64,000 nt of DNA from Candidatus Gastranaerophilales bacterium (GTDB lineage: Bacteria > Cyanobacteriota > Vampirovibrionia > Gastranaerophilales > Gastranaerophilaceae): positions 1 to 64,000 of the forward strand of contig CALUSQ010000002.1 of the NCBI GenBank assembly GCA_944323475.1, written 5' to 3'. The translations under genes were made by a program, and so were the position numbers. Under the pieces are notes generated by a model. It was given only the letters and a program-made list of their open reading frames with translations, did no database searches and had not been told where the DNA came from. Positions 28,280 through 36,339 of the stretch are shown piece by piece; the first letter of the stretch is position 1; each line of letters begins with the position of its first letter.

Positions 28280-28615
28280 ATGAATAAGAAAATTATTGAT
28301 ATGTTGTTTACAGATATGTGCTGTTCTGAGTGCAAAGCTGATTTTACAGAAGATTCTGTATTTACACTCAGAAAAGAAAAGAACTTGACTGTTTTGCAAA
28401 TAGTTTGTCAGAATTGCGGCAAGTCATTTGGGATAGCTTTGTTAGGCAATTGTGATGAAAAAGAGTTGCTCAAACATTCAGCTAATGATGCTGCTCTTCA
28501 GATTCAAGATGGTCCTGACGCTATTTGTTATGATGATGTTATTGATGCACATAATTTCTTTAAAAATCTTGAAGATGACTGGCAGAAATATATTCCTGAA
28601 AATTTAAAAAAATAG
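28280..28615 (+). CDS. Small zinc-ribbon-like protein, unknown function
   Basis: The 111 residues include two Cys pairs, CCSECKADF near 14-18 and CQNCGKSFG near 44-47, spaced as in a four-cysteine zinc ribbon. The C-terminal half is acidic, with DVIDAHNFFKNLEDDWQKYI. No signal peptide. I do not recognise the family. A GAGG ribosome-binding site precedes it. It converges with engB, stops six bases apart. Confidence 0.7.
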   Translation: MNKKIIDMLFTDMCCSECKADFTEDSVFTLRKEKNLTVLQIVCQNCGKSFGIALLGNCDEKELLKHSANDAALQIQDGPDAICYDDVIDAHNFFKNLEDDWQKYIPENLKK

Positions 28616-28621
28616 ATAATA

Positions 28622-29194
28622 TTACATGATAGAATTTTCTATATATTTAATAATATTGTCATTATATCGTTTGTCTACTGTTGAGAATGGCAAGACTTCT
28701 CTTTTGGTAACTTTTTTAAATTCATTAATTTTGTTTAATATTTTTGATTTTGGGGTTAAGTCAATTTTTGTTGCTATCACTATAGATGGCAAGTTATGAT
28801 ACAAAAGCCATTCTTGCATTTGCAGGTCATTTTTTTGAACTTCATGTCTTGAATCTATAAACTGGATATAAAGTTTTAGTGAATCTCTGTTTAAGAGATA
28901 TTCTTCTAAATTTTTTTGCCATTCATCTTGCATTGATTTTGAGACATTTGCATAGCCATAACCTGGCAAATCAGCAACAATATATTTTTCATCAAATTCG
29001 AACATGTTAATTAGTCTTGTTTTTCCTGGTTTATTGCTTGTTTTTGCCAGCTTTGAATTGTTTGTAATCCCATTAATAAATGAAGATTTGCCTACATTAG
29101 AACGACCTAATAGGGCTATTTCTGGTTTATTGAAATCCGGACACATTGAAAGTTTTGGAGAACTAGTTATAAATTTTGCTTTTTTGACTATCAT
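28622..29194 (-). CDS. engB: Ribosome-biogenesis GTPase EngB (YsxC/YihA)
   Basis: An essential small GTPase for 50S assembly. Of 190 residues: G1 LLGRSNVGKSSF (about 29), G2 region KTSNKPGKTRLIN, G3 VADLPGYGYANVSK (about 75), and G4 ATKIDLTPKSK (about 140). The motif order and length are typical. It starts inside the end of the small gene at 29163 (32-base overlap) and is probably coupled to it. Confidence 0.95.
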   Translation of the reverse strand: MIVKKAKFITSSPKLSMCPDFNKPEIALLGRSNVGKSSFINGITNNSKLAKTSNKPGKTRLINMFEFDEKYIVADLPGYGYANVSKSMQDEWQKNLEEYLLNRDSLKLYIQFIDSRHEVQKNDLQMQEWLLYHNLPSIVIATKIDLTPKSKILNKINEFKKVTKREVLPFSTVDKRYNDNIIKYIENSIM

Positions 29195-29429
29195 TTTGTT
29201 CCTTGTTCAACATTTTTCTTTTGTATAATACAGAAGTAAGTAAATTATACATATTAGGGCTGTTGTATACGTTTATTTGTGCTGATTCATTTGATAAATT
29301 AAATTGAAGTTTATTAGGGATGTCAGCACCTTCAGATTCAACATGACAAATTTGTATTATTCGATCTCGAATAATACTAAGTGGCTGTGCTAAAAATAAT
29401 TCAAATGTTTTAAAAACGTTTATTCTCAT
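29163..29429 (-). CDS. Hypothetical protein upstream of engB
   Basis: I do not recognise a family. From ATG 29429 it encodes 88 residues, MRINVFKTFELFLAQPL onward, a soluble protein with a basic tail overlapping engB. A good promoter ends seven bases before this ATG (29437-29465), which would give a leaderless mRNA and supports the start over an ATG seven codons upstream that lies inside the -10 region. A perfect 10-bp inverted repeat at 29355-29376 is encoded by SIIRDRIIQ. Confidence 0.55.
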   Translation of the reverse strand: MRINVFKTFELFLAQPLSIIRDRIIQICHVESEGADIPNKLQFNLSNESAQINVYNSPNMYNLLTSVLYKRKMLNKEQNDSQKSKIYN

Positions 29430-29436
29430 TGAGCTT

Positions 29437-29465
29437 ATCTTAACAAACAAGAAAGCTTAATTCAA
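29437..29465 (-). promoter_or_regulatory. Promoter for the engB unit
   Basis: Minus-strand TTGAAT (29460-29465), 17-base spacer, TAAGAT (29437-29442), then seven bases to ATG 29429. The start of transcription would coincide with the start codon. Confidence 0.6.
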
Positions 29466-29549
29466 TTTTTATTGCTGTTTTTGTTACGGAAAATAACTAA
29501 TTGATGGTATATAACTTATCAGTTTTGTTGAACTCATATCCCGGGATGA

Positions 29550-29855
29550 TTATGCGTTCAAGTTCAATGTAAAGTCTTTCTTAACGTTAGTATCAAGAAT
29601 TTTTTGATAACTTTCAAGTTGAGAAGTTACTGATTTTTGTTGAGTTTCAAAATTCTTTTGTTGAAGCTCAAGATATGAATCCATTGCTTGGAGTTGTTTT
29701 ACTCTTGGATCATTTTCCCAATCGCAATCAGACAATTGCATTGTTTGATATGCTATTTGTTGTCTTTTGTTGCTGATATTCATTATTGTGTACTCTAAAT
29801 TGCTTTTGTACAAAGTACATGAAAGAATGTTTGCTTGAATTGCACAGATTGTCAT
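29550..29855 (-). CDS. Short member of the SQxR/LTAR helical protein family
   Basis: The 101-residue, entirely helical protein begins TICAIQANILSCTLYKSNLEY and ends with a heptad helix, SQLESYQKILDTNVKKDF. This plan matches the 107-residue protein at 61769 (N-terminal SQLRLMYLTAYRLDLEYK, middle DPMIKMLEARKERL, end SCEKMLSDNIGRSF) and, at the ends, the larger proteins at 57955 and 59306. The shared middle motif here is NDPRVKQLQAMDSYL. There is no signal peptide. An AAGGAG ribosome-binding site precedes the ATG. It is transcribed alone. Function unknown; see findings. Confidence 0.75.
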   Translation of the reverse strand: MTICAIQANILSCTLYKSNLEYTIMNISNKRQQIAYQTMQLSDCDWENDPRVKQLQAMDSYLELQQKNFETQQKSVTSQLESYQKILDTNVKKDFTLNLNA

Positions 29856-30137
29856 TTTTGCTCTCCTTAAAACTTAGTCTAGTGATACGGGTAAATTGAA
29901 TGGTATTTGGTATTTAATGTCTAGTTTTGATTAATCCTTTGTTTGGATTATCTTTTTTCTCTCTTGTATATATATAAAAAAAAATTGTTATTGAAAATTG
30001 CTATATTTATTATATATTGCGTAACAAATCTTAACAATATCGGGAAACCCTTAATATTATTGAATAAAAAAAGAGCATGTTTATATAAAATAATACAATA
30101 CATGCTGTCAAATTTTAAAATAGTATATACTTTTTAT

Positions 30138-30500
30138 TTACATATTTTTTAAAGCAGATTCCAATGCTGCTTCTAAAGTCTCTATTTTTGCTTCTAAAGC
30201 AGCTATTTTAGCTACATTTTCATCTTTTGCTATAGATATATTTTCATGTCTTTTTTGGTATGCATTGCATAATTCATCCGTTTTAGATTTTATGAATGCA
30301 CAAATAGCAATACCAGCAATATATGCAGCTGCAAAATGTATGATTGTCAAATAGATTAATTTTGTCGAAAATGTTCTTTGCATTAATGGACAAAAGAATT
30401 CAACGCTTCTTGATGCATTAAAATAAATAAATAGTGCTATTCCCGCAAATACAATAAGATTTATTAATATATACAATAATTTTTCAATATTTTTTTTCAT
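30138..30500 (-). CDS. Two-span membrane protein with C-terminal coiled coil
   Basis: The 120 residues have membrane spans at about 8-27 and 48-68, then a coiled coil (residues 75-118, AALEAKIETLEAALESAL). I do not recognise a family; the plan resembles LapA-type small membrane proteins without clear identity. It overlaps rluD by four bases (ATGA) and closes the lspA-rluD operon. The following 282 bases to 29855 hold no supportable gene. Confidence 0.65.
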   Translation of the reverse strand: MKKNIEKLLYILINLIVFAGIALFIYFNASRSVEFFCPLMQRTFSTKLIYLTIIHFAAAYIAGIAICAFIKSKTDELCNAYQKRHENISIAKDENVAKIAALEAKIETLEAALESALKNM

Positions 30501-31423
30501 TTTTTACTCCTCAAATAGTTTAATGTTTTAATTATATCACTGTCATAATCAATTTTTACATTATGCACTTTATTGTCATATGGTGATATAAAAGTTAGGG
30601 AATAAGCTTGAAGAACTTGTTCAGAAGTTTTTACAGGTATTTTAGCACCACCGTACATAGTATCGTTTACAATAGGATGTCCAATATATGCCATATGTAC
30701 TCTTATTTGATGAGTTCTGCCTGTTTCAAGTTTTATATCTAAAAGAGTATGAGTACCAAATCTTTCAAGCACTTTATAGTGTGTTACTGATGGTTTACCA
30801 TCTTTTGTTACTGCCATTTTTTCAGGTCTGGTCGGATGTCGCCCTATATTTTCATTAATTGTACTTTCATCTTGTTCAATATTTCCACATACTACAGCGT
30901 AGTATTTCTTTTCTATATCACGTAATTGCATTTTTTCTTTTAAAAATGCATATGCGTCATTTGTTTTTGCTATCATTAGCAGTCCTGAAGTGTTTCTATC
31001 AAGTCTATGAACAATGCCTGGTCTGTTATTTCCATTGCAATTAGAAAGATTGTCACCATATTTGTAAATAAGAGCGTTGACAAGAGTATTTTCCTTTTCT
31101 ATAGAAGTTGGATGAGTAAGTATTCCAGAGGGTTTGTTTACTACAAGCATTGATTCATCTTCATACCTTATATCAAGGTTAATATTTTGGGGATTAATTG
31201 TATAAACTGATTCAGTTTTGAAGTCTATAATTACTGTGTCATCAGTTTTTAAGATATATGATGGTTTTACAATTTTGTTGTTAACAAGTACATGATTTTC
31301 TTTAATCTGTTTTTGTATAAAAGTACGTGACAAATCCGAATAGATATTTGACAAAAATGTGTCAATTCTACTGTTTGCATCACTATCTTCAACAATGTAT
31401 GTGTCAGTCTGTAGATTGTTCAT
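30497..31423 (-). CDS. rluD: 23S rRNA pseudouridine synthase of the RluD family
   Basis: From ATG 31423 the protein has 308 residues: an S4 domain (SRIDTFLSNIYSDLSRTFIQ...), then the catalytic Asp motif RPGIVHRLDRNTSGLLMIAK at about 130-150 and LETGRTHQIRVHMAYIGHPI. The family isomerises uridines in helix 69 of 23S rRNA. A longer frame to 31507 adds hydrophobic residues encoded antiparallel to nothing useful and overlaps lspA by over 100 bases, so the shorter start, overlapping by 20 bases, is preferred. Confidence 0.92.
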   Translation of the reverse strand: MNNLQTDTYIVEDSDANSRIDTFLSNIYSDLSRTFIQKQIKENHVLVNNKIVKPSYILKTDDTVIIDFKTESVYTINPQNINLDIRYEDESMLVVNKPSGILTHPTSIEKENTLVNALIYKYGDNLSNCNGNNRPGIVHRLDRNTSGLLMIAKTNDAYAFLKEKMQLRDIEKKYYAVVCGNIEQDESTINENIGRHPTRPEKMAVTKDGKPSVTHYKVLERFGTHTLLDIKLETGRTHQIRVHMAYIGHPIVNDTMYGGAKIPVKTSEQVLQAYSLTFISPYDNKVHNVKIDYDSDIIKTLNYLRSKK

Positions 31424-31871
31424 TACTAAAAAGTATATTACAAATAAGCATAAATGCACCAATGCATATGAACATATCAGATATATTAAAAATTGGAAAA
31501 GCAACAAAGTTTAATCTAATATAATCTGTCACAAAACCGTCAGTAAGTCTTTCAGCTAAATTGCAAATTATTCCGGCAGTAAGCAAAGATGAAAAAATAA
31601 AATCAGATTTGGTAAATTTGTAAATATTAGAAAAAATATAGTATAAAACTATCAATAGAATTATGATAGATACTGTTATAAGAAAAGAAGTATGTGTATG
31701 AAATAAACTGAAAGCAGCACCATAATTTTGTATATAGTCTATTTGAAATATTTTAAAATCGAATGTATTAAATTTTGTGATTAAAATATTCCTGGTACAA
31801 AAAGAAAGCATTGAAAAAATAAACGTAGTGAATATAAAAATTATTGTTTTTTTTATATTAATATTACTCAT
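31404..31871 (-). CDS. lspA: Lipoprotein signal peptidase (signal peptidase II)
   Basis: LspA is an inner-membrane aspartyl protease that cleaves prolipoprotein signal peptides. The 155 residues have four membrane spans and the family motifs YIQNYGAAFSLF, GIICNLAERLTDGFVTDYI and PIFNISDMFI, with the two catalytic Asp in VTDYI and NISD. The usual Asp of NLIDR is Glu here, a position not directly catalytic. The start overlaps the upstream stop by one base (TAATG). The gene implies lipoproteins and a cell envelope that uses them. Confidence 0.92.
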   Translation of the reverse strand: MSNINIKKTIIFIFTTFIFSMLSFCTRNILITKFNTFDFKIFQIDYIQNYGAAFSLFHTHTSFLITVSIIILLIVLYYIFSNIYKFTKSDFIFSSLLTAGIICNLAERLTDGFVTDYIRLNFVAFPIFNISDMFICIGAFMLICNILFSNEQSTD

Positions 31872-32824
31872 TATTTTTTACTTTTCTCGTTTTGCTTTTC
31901 TGGTACTAATTTAGCATCAACTTTAGTTTCTGAAATTGAATTAACGTTATTCATTTTGTGTTTAACAACATTTACTCTGCTTGATAAAAATGCTATTCCA
32001 ACCAAATTAACATTAATTGTATCATCCTTTACATCCGGTTTTGCGATACCTATTGACGCAATAGCATTTTCATTTTTTGTGCCATCATTGCTAGTAAGAA
32101 TTCTTTCTCTGATGCCGTCAGCTTTTATACTTCTAAAAACTTCTGTACTTTTTTCAATAGGATAAGTTATTGGTTCATTATTAATTGAAACTAAAGCAAC
32201 ATAGTTTCTTGGTACATTCATTTTTATAATTGCTGTGTATTCTTCGTTAGGCCCAACAAGAGCGGGTGCGTCCAGTTTCATTGGAATAAACCTTGCTACG
32301 CCATATCTCATTGATGTTTTTTCGTTGATTACAAAATCCGAAATAATTTTCCAATCATTTGAACATCTTTTTAAATAATATATTGCTGTCGATTCAGAGT
32401 CTATATAGCCATTGCCTTTTATATATTCAACAGCTGCAGATGTAAGCCCATACATTCTTTCATTTGTGATAACTGTTGCGTTATCTAAATCAACATTTAC
32501 AGATAAAACTCTTATACTATATTTTACGTCCGGATATTCCTTCCAGGATTCAATAGCCAATTCTTTTAATCTTGCTTTATCATAGCCATCTGAGCTTCTA
32601 TATGATTCATCATGTAAATTCAAAAAACCATCTAAATCCTTATTGTTTGTAGTCTTTTGATAGTCGTCAAATATTTTTCTTATCTGTAATTCTACTGGGA
32701 CTTCAGAACGTTTATGAAAACCTATAGACGAAAAATCATAGGCTGTTTTTGTAACTTCCTTTGCAAGTACTGTTGTATTAAAAGATATTATTGCAATAAA
32801 AAGTGTTATTAATAATTTCTTCAT
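31871..32824 (-). CDS. Secreted NTF2/SnoaL-like domain protein
   Basis: The 317 residues begin with a signal peptide (MKKLLITLFIAIISF, cleavage near VLA-KE). Residues 45-165 fit an NTF2-like fold: IRKIFDDYQKTTNNKDLDGFLNL (in part), then VKYSIRVLSVNVD and WKIISDFVINE. A beta-rich C-terminal domain of about 140 residues follows and the tail is basic. It heads the operon with lspA and rluD. Function unknown; it is probably periplasmic. Confidence 0.75.
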   Translation of the reverse strand: MKKLLITLFIAIISFNTTVLAKEVTKTAYDFSSIGFHKRSEVPVELQIRKIFDDYQKTTNNKDLDGFLNLHDESYRSSDGYDKARLKELAIESWKEYPDVKYSIRVLSVNVDLDNATVITNERMYGLTSAAVEYIKGNGYIDSESTAIYYLKRCSNDWKIISDFVINEKTSMRYGVARFIPMKLDAPALVGPNEEYTAIIKMNVPRNYVALVSINNEPITYPIEKSTEVFRSIKADGIRERILTSNDGTKNENAIASIGIAKPDVKDDTINVNLVGIAFLSSRVNVVKHKMNNVNSISETKVDAKLVPEKQNEKSKK

Positions 32825-32919
32825 AATAAATTCTCCGTAACAGGTTAATTATAGCAAAAATAATACAGAATCTAAATTACTTAATAATATTTTTTATGTA
32901 TAATACATTTGAGGTAATT

Positions 32920-33693
32920 ATGCTATTAACACTTGATATTGGAAATACATCAACAAACATAGGTTTATTTGACGGTGACAAACTTGTTGACACATGGTCA
33001 ATAGCTTCTGAAAAGCATCGTTCAGAAGATGAAATAGGTATACTATTAATTAATCTTTTAAAAATTCATAATTATGATGAATTTGTTGATTCTGCATGTC
33101 TTTGCAGTGTTGTAGTTTGTCTTACAGAAAGATATAAAAATGCTTTAAAAAGATATCTAGGTATCACACCTTTTGTTGTTTCAAATAAAACGACCAATTT
33201 GCTTAAATATATGGTTGATTCTCCAGAAGAGGTTGGTGCTGACAGAATTGTTAATGCTTTTGCTGCATACAGTCTTTATAAACAAACTAGCATTGTAGTT
33301 GATCTAGGCACTGCAACATCTTTTGATATTGTTACTGCAAAGGGTGAATTTCTAGGTGGTGTAATATGTGCAGGAATGAAAATTCAGGCAGAAAGTCTTA
33401 AAAATTTTACTTCAAAACTACCATTGATAAAAATTGAAGCGCCTAATAATGCTATTGGTAAAAACACGATTGATGCTATGCTGTCTGGTATTGTTAGAGG
33501 CCATGCCTGTATGATTGATGGTTTGCTCAAGGAATGTGAAAAAGAATTACACGAAAAACCTATTGTTATAGCAACAGGTGGCTATTCTGAAATCGTTTCA
33601 AAATATATGAACAGAAAGTTTGATTACATAAATCCTTATATAACACTTGAAGGATTGAAATTAGTCTATGATGCACATGTTTTGAATGTATAA
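32920..33693 (+). CDS. coaX: Type III pantothenate kinase
   Basis: CoaX phosphorylates pantothenate, the first step from vitamin to CoA. The 257 residues have LLTLDIGNTSTNIGLFDG (phosphate-1 loop), VGADRIVNAFAAY, IVVDLGTATSFDIVTAKGEFLGGVI (in two parts: VVDLGTATSFDIV, FLGGVICAGM) and VIATGGYSE. The ATG at 32920 is preferred; the in-frame ATG at 32896 overlaps a TATAAT (32899-32904). The leader is only about eight bases but contains GAGG. Confidence 0.95.
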   Translation: MLLTLDIGNTSTNIGLFDGDKLVDTWSIASEKHRSEDEIGILLINLLKIHNYDEFVDSACLCSVVVCLTERYKNALKRYLGITPFVVSNKTTNLLKYMVDSPEEVGADRIVNAFAAYSLYKQTSIVVDLGTATSFDIVTAKGEFLGGVICAGMKIQAESLKNFTSKLPLIKIEAPNNAIGKNTIDAMLSGIVRGHACMIDGLLKECEKELHEKPIVIATGGYSEIVSKYMNRKFDYINPYITLEGLKLVYDAHVLNV

Positions 33694-33774
33694 ATATCCT
33701 TCATTAAGCCGAGTAAAACAAATTAAACATGGTTTAATATATAAGTACTGGGGTATGTTATTGGAGGTAAAACT

Positions 33775-34080
33775 ATGTATGATTATGCATTAAAAAGATG
33801 TTCTTGTCATGATAGTGAATATGTTGTTACATCACCAGCTACAGTCACTCCTATAAATGAACTTTATATTCCTCAAACAAATGGTGAGATTTCTGAATCC
33901 ATCATGCAAAATTGGACTTTGCAAGCAAAAGAGTGCTATGAAGTTAACTCTGTTTGTTCAAAATGTTCATTGAGTAGTGGTAATTATTCTTTTATTTGTC
34001 AAATGCCTAAAATAGTAAAGGCATTATTAAAAGCATACGGTCCACCGGCGCAAATAAATGATAATGAAAGTGTTATTTAA
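33775..34080 (+). CDS. Small cysteine-rich protein, unknown function
   Basis: The 101 residues have cysteines at CSCH near residue 9-11, and CYEVNSVCSKCSL then FICQMPK in the second half. The pattern suggests a metal site or disulfides, but I recognise no family. There is no signal peptide. A TTGGAGG ribosome-binding site lies seven bases before ATG, so translation should be strong. It overlaps the next gene tail to tail by four bases. Confidence 0.65.
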   Translation: MYDYALKRCSCHDSEYVVTSPATVTPINELYIPQTNGEISESIMQNWTLQAKECYEVNSVCSKCSLSSGNYSFICQMPKIVKALLKAYGPPAQINDNESVI

Positions 34081-34415
34081 AACTTTTCAATAACAAATTT
34101 TGTTGCATCTTCAACTGTTTCTGGCGTATTTAAGTTCTTTTCTATATCAACATAGTGTGGATTGGCTATAGATGAATTTTTAAATCTCTTATACGCTATT
34201 AAAAGTAGTACTATGACTATACTTGAACCACAAACCAAAAGCATAGACTTAAAAAATTTTTTTAATACATTTTTGGCTTCTGTTTTCTTCTCAATTTTTG
34301 TTTTTGGTTTTAGCGTATCAGCTGTATTTGTACTAATTGCGTAACATGGTATTAAATTAGATACAAATATTGTAACAGCTATTATTATAGTACACAGTAT
34401 GGATTTGCTTTTCAT
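34077..34415 (-). CDS. Membrane-anchored hypothetical protein
   Basis: The 112 residues have a signal-like hydrophobic start (ILCTIIIAVTIFVSNLIPC), a basic middle and a second membrane span near 60-78 (SMLLVCGSSIVIVLLLIAY), then a charged cytosolic tail. Probably an inner-membrane protein with the middle outside. No family recognised. It follows the RNase E/G gene by 19 bases on the same strand, so it may be the end of that operon. Confidence 0.6.
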   Translation of the reverse strand: MKSKSILCTIIIAVTIFVSNLIPCYAISTNTADTLKPKTKIEKKTEAKNVLKKFFKSMLLVCGSSIVIVLLLIAYKRFKNSSIANPHYVDIEKNLNTPETVEDATKFVIEKF

Positions 34416-34433
34416 ATATAGTCCTGATTATTG

Positions 34434-36296
34434 TTATTCTGTAGTTTTATCTGTAACTTTAGTTTTCCTTGTTCTTGAAGCCTTTCTTGTTTTTGTTGGT
34501 TTTTTAGGCTTATCATCTGTAGCTTCTTCATTTATTTTTGCTACTTCAGTAATTGACTCATTTTGTTGAATTAAAATTTTATCTTCTATTTTTGAGGCTT
34601 TTGCTGCTGTTGTTTTTGCTTTTCTTGGTGCTCTTTTTTTAGCAGCTTTTTTTGTAGCGGTATCTGAATCATTTGATATAGTTTCAACATTTAATGAAAT
34701 ATCAGTTGTAGTATTTTCTATAATCTCTGGAAGATTTTGTGCTACAGCTGCAATTCCTTCATCGACAAGCTGCTCATTTGGTGTGTTAACTGTATTAGAC
34801 AACTTATTGTCATCTTTTTTATTGTTTTTTCTATTCTTATAGCGTTTATTTTTATTATCTCTTTTTATTGGTTGTTCCTTATCTAACAAAATATCTTCAT
34901 CATTTTGAATTTTGTCCTCTTGTTTAGAATGCTGACGTCTATCATATTCATTCTTTGGCGTATGTTGTGTATTGATATTTTGATGATTAAAAACTTTATT
35001 GTGTTTATCATTATGTTTATTTTTTCCATTATTAGGTAATTTAAGTTTTGCCGCTTTTGAACGTTGTTCTCCTTCACTTACTGATGATGCAAAACCAAAG
35101 TCTTCCAAAATTTGTCCTGTACCATTACAATGAGTACATTTTTTTGTAAATATTTCTGCAAGACTTTGACCTTGTCTGTGACGAGTCATTTCAACCAATC
35201 CCAAGTCAGACAATTGACCTACTTGAGGTTTTGCTTTATCGTCTTCTACAGCAAGCTCTAATTCCTCCATAATTGCAATTTTGTCTGCACGACTTAGCAT
35301 GTCTATGAAGTCTATTATAATCATTCCACCTATATTTCTGAGTTTAAGTTGTCTTGCAATTTCAGTAACAGCTTCTTTATTGGTTTTTAATATAGTTTCA
35401 TCTTGCGTTGCAGAACTGATAAATTTACCGCTATTAACATCAATAACTGTGAGAGCTTCTGTTGTTTGGATAAACAAATAACCCCCTGAAGGCAAGTTCA
35501 CTTTAACTTGAAGTGCTTGTTCAATTTCTTTTTTTACACCTGACGCTACAAGCAATGGTTCACTGCCTTTGTATACGGAAATATCAATATTTTTATTAAG
35601 ATTCCAATTTTGAATTAACTGTTGCACTCTATGCATTGCATATGATGTGTCTACAACTATTTCTTTTACATCTTCAGTACAAGCTTCTCTAATAACTCTA
35701 TAAAGTAAATCTTGATCTCTGTATAATAAATTTGGAGCATCGACAAGTTCTGCTTGGGTAACGATTGTGTTCCATTTTTCTAATAAGATTTCCAAATCTT
35801 CTTGAATCTCAGCTTCTGTTTGACCTTCAGCTTCAGTTCTAATAATAACTCCAAGTCCAACTGGTTTAATTAAACTTACAATTGATTTTAATCGTGCTCT
35901 TTCTTTAGATGACATGATTTTTTTACTTACATTTATACCCGTTTCTTGTGGCATTAATACACAGAATCTGCCTGGTAAGCTCAATGATGTTGTAACTCTA
36001 GGTCCTTTATGACCAGTTGGCTCTTTTACAACCTGCACAACCAAATTTTGTTTTGGCGATAATTTATCTTGTAAACCGCCTTTACCAATAACATCAGCTG
36101 CATGCAAAAAACCCATTTTATCGGAGCCTACATCTACAAATGCTGCTTCAATACTTGGAAGTATGTTTTCAACTCTACTTAAATATACATCACCAAGAAG
36201 TATTTCACCTCTATGAATAAAAAATTCTGTTACTTTATTATCTTCGAAAACCGCAGCAATATTGTCTCTTTCTGCAATAACGATTGATTTAGCCAT
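34434..36296 (-). CDS. rne: Ribonuclease E/G
   Basis: The main single-strand endoribonuclease for mRNA decay and rRNA maturation. The 620 residues contain the S1 domain (GEILLGDVYLSRVENILPSI, FVDVGSDKMGFLHAADV), the catalytic DNase-like core with LTVIDVNSGKFIS and GGMIIIDFIDM carrying the magnesium Asp residues, and the zinc-link CTHCNGTG at about 400. The C-terminal 200 residues are a disordered Lys/Arg/Asn-rich tail with AKKRAPRKAKTT, similar to cyanobacterial RNase E. The compact core without a large-domain scaffold resembles the cyanobacterial type. It precedes a TIGR03960-like gene, a common pairing. Confidence 0.94.
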   Translation of the reverse strand: MAKSIVIAERDNIAAVFEDNKVTEFFIHRGEILLGDVYLSRVENILPSIEAAFVDVGSDKMGFLHAADVIGKGGLQDKLSPKQNLVVQVVKEPTGHKGPRVTTSLSLPGRFCVLMPQETGINVSKKIMSSKERARLKSIVSLIKPVGLGVIIRTEAEGQTEAEIQEDLEILLEKWNTIVTQAELVDAPNLLYRDQDLLYRVIREACTEDVKEIVVDTSYAMHRVQQLIQNWNLNKNIDISVYKGSEPLLVASGVKKEIEQALQVKVNLPSGGYLFIQTTEALTVIDVNSGKFISSATQDETILKTNKEAVTEIARQLKLRNIGGMIIIDFIDMLSRADKIAIMEELELAVEDDKAKPQVGQLSDLGLVEMTRHRQGQSLAEIFTKKCTHCNGTGQILEDFGFASSVSEGEQRSKAAKLKLPNNGKNKHNDKHNKVFNHQNINTQHTPKNEYDRRQHSKQEDKIQNDEDILLDKEQPIKRDNKNKRYKNRKNNKKDDNKLSNTVNTPNEQLVDEGIAAVAQNLPEIIENTTTDISLNVETISNDSDTATKKAAKKRAPRKAKTTAAKASKIEDKILIQQNESITEVAKINEEATDDKPKKPTKTRKASRTRKTKVTDKTTE

Positions 36297-36339
36297 AATA
36301 TTTTCCTTTATAAAATCTATAAACCTTTATTATTAGCAG

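Noticed and set aside
29355-29376. Perfect 10-bp palindrome TATTATTCGA/TCGAATAATA
   Set aside because: It lies in the coding frame of the small gene before engB and can be explained by the codons for SIIRDRIIQ.
29943-30152. 69-codon plus-strand ORF between 29855 and 30138
   Set aside because: Very AT-rich, Phe/Ile/Tyr/Lys-biased sequence with no ribosome-binding site, overlapping the end of the minus-strand gene at 30138.
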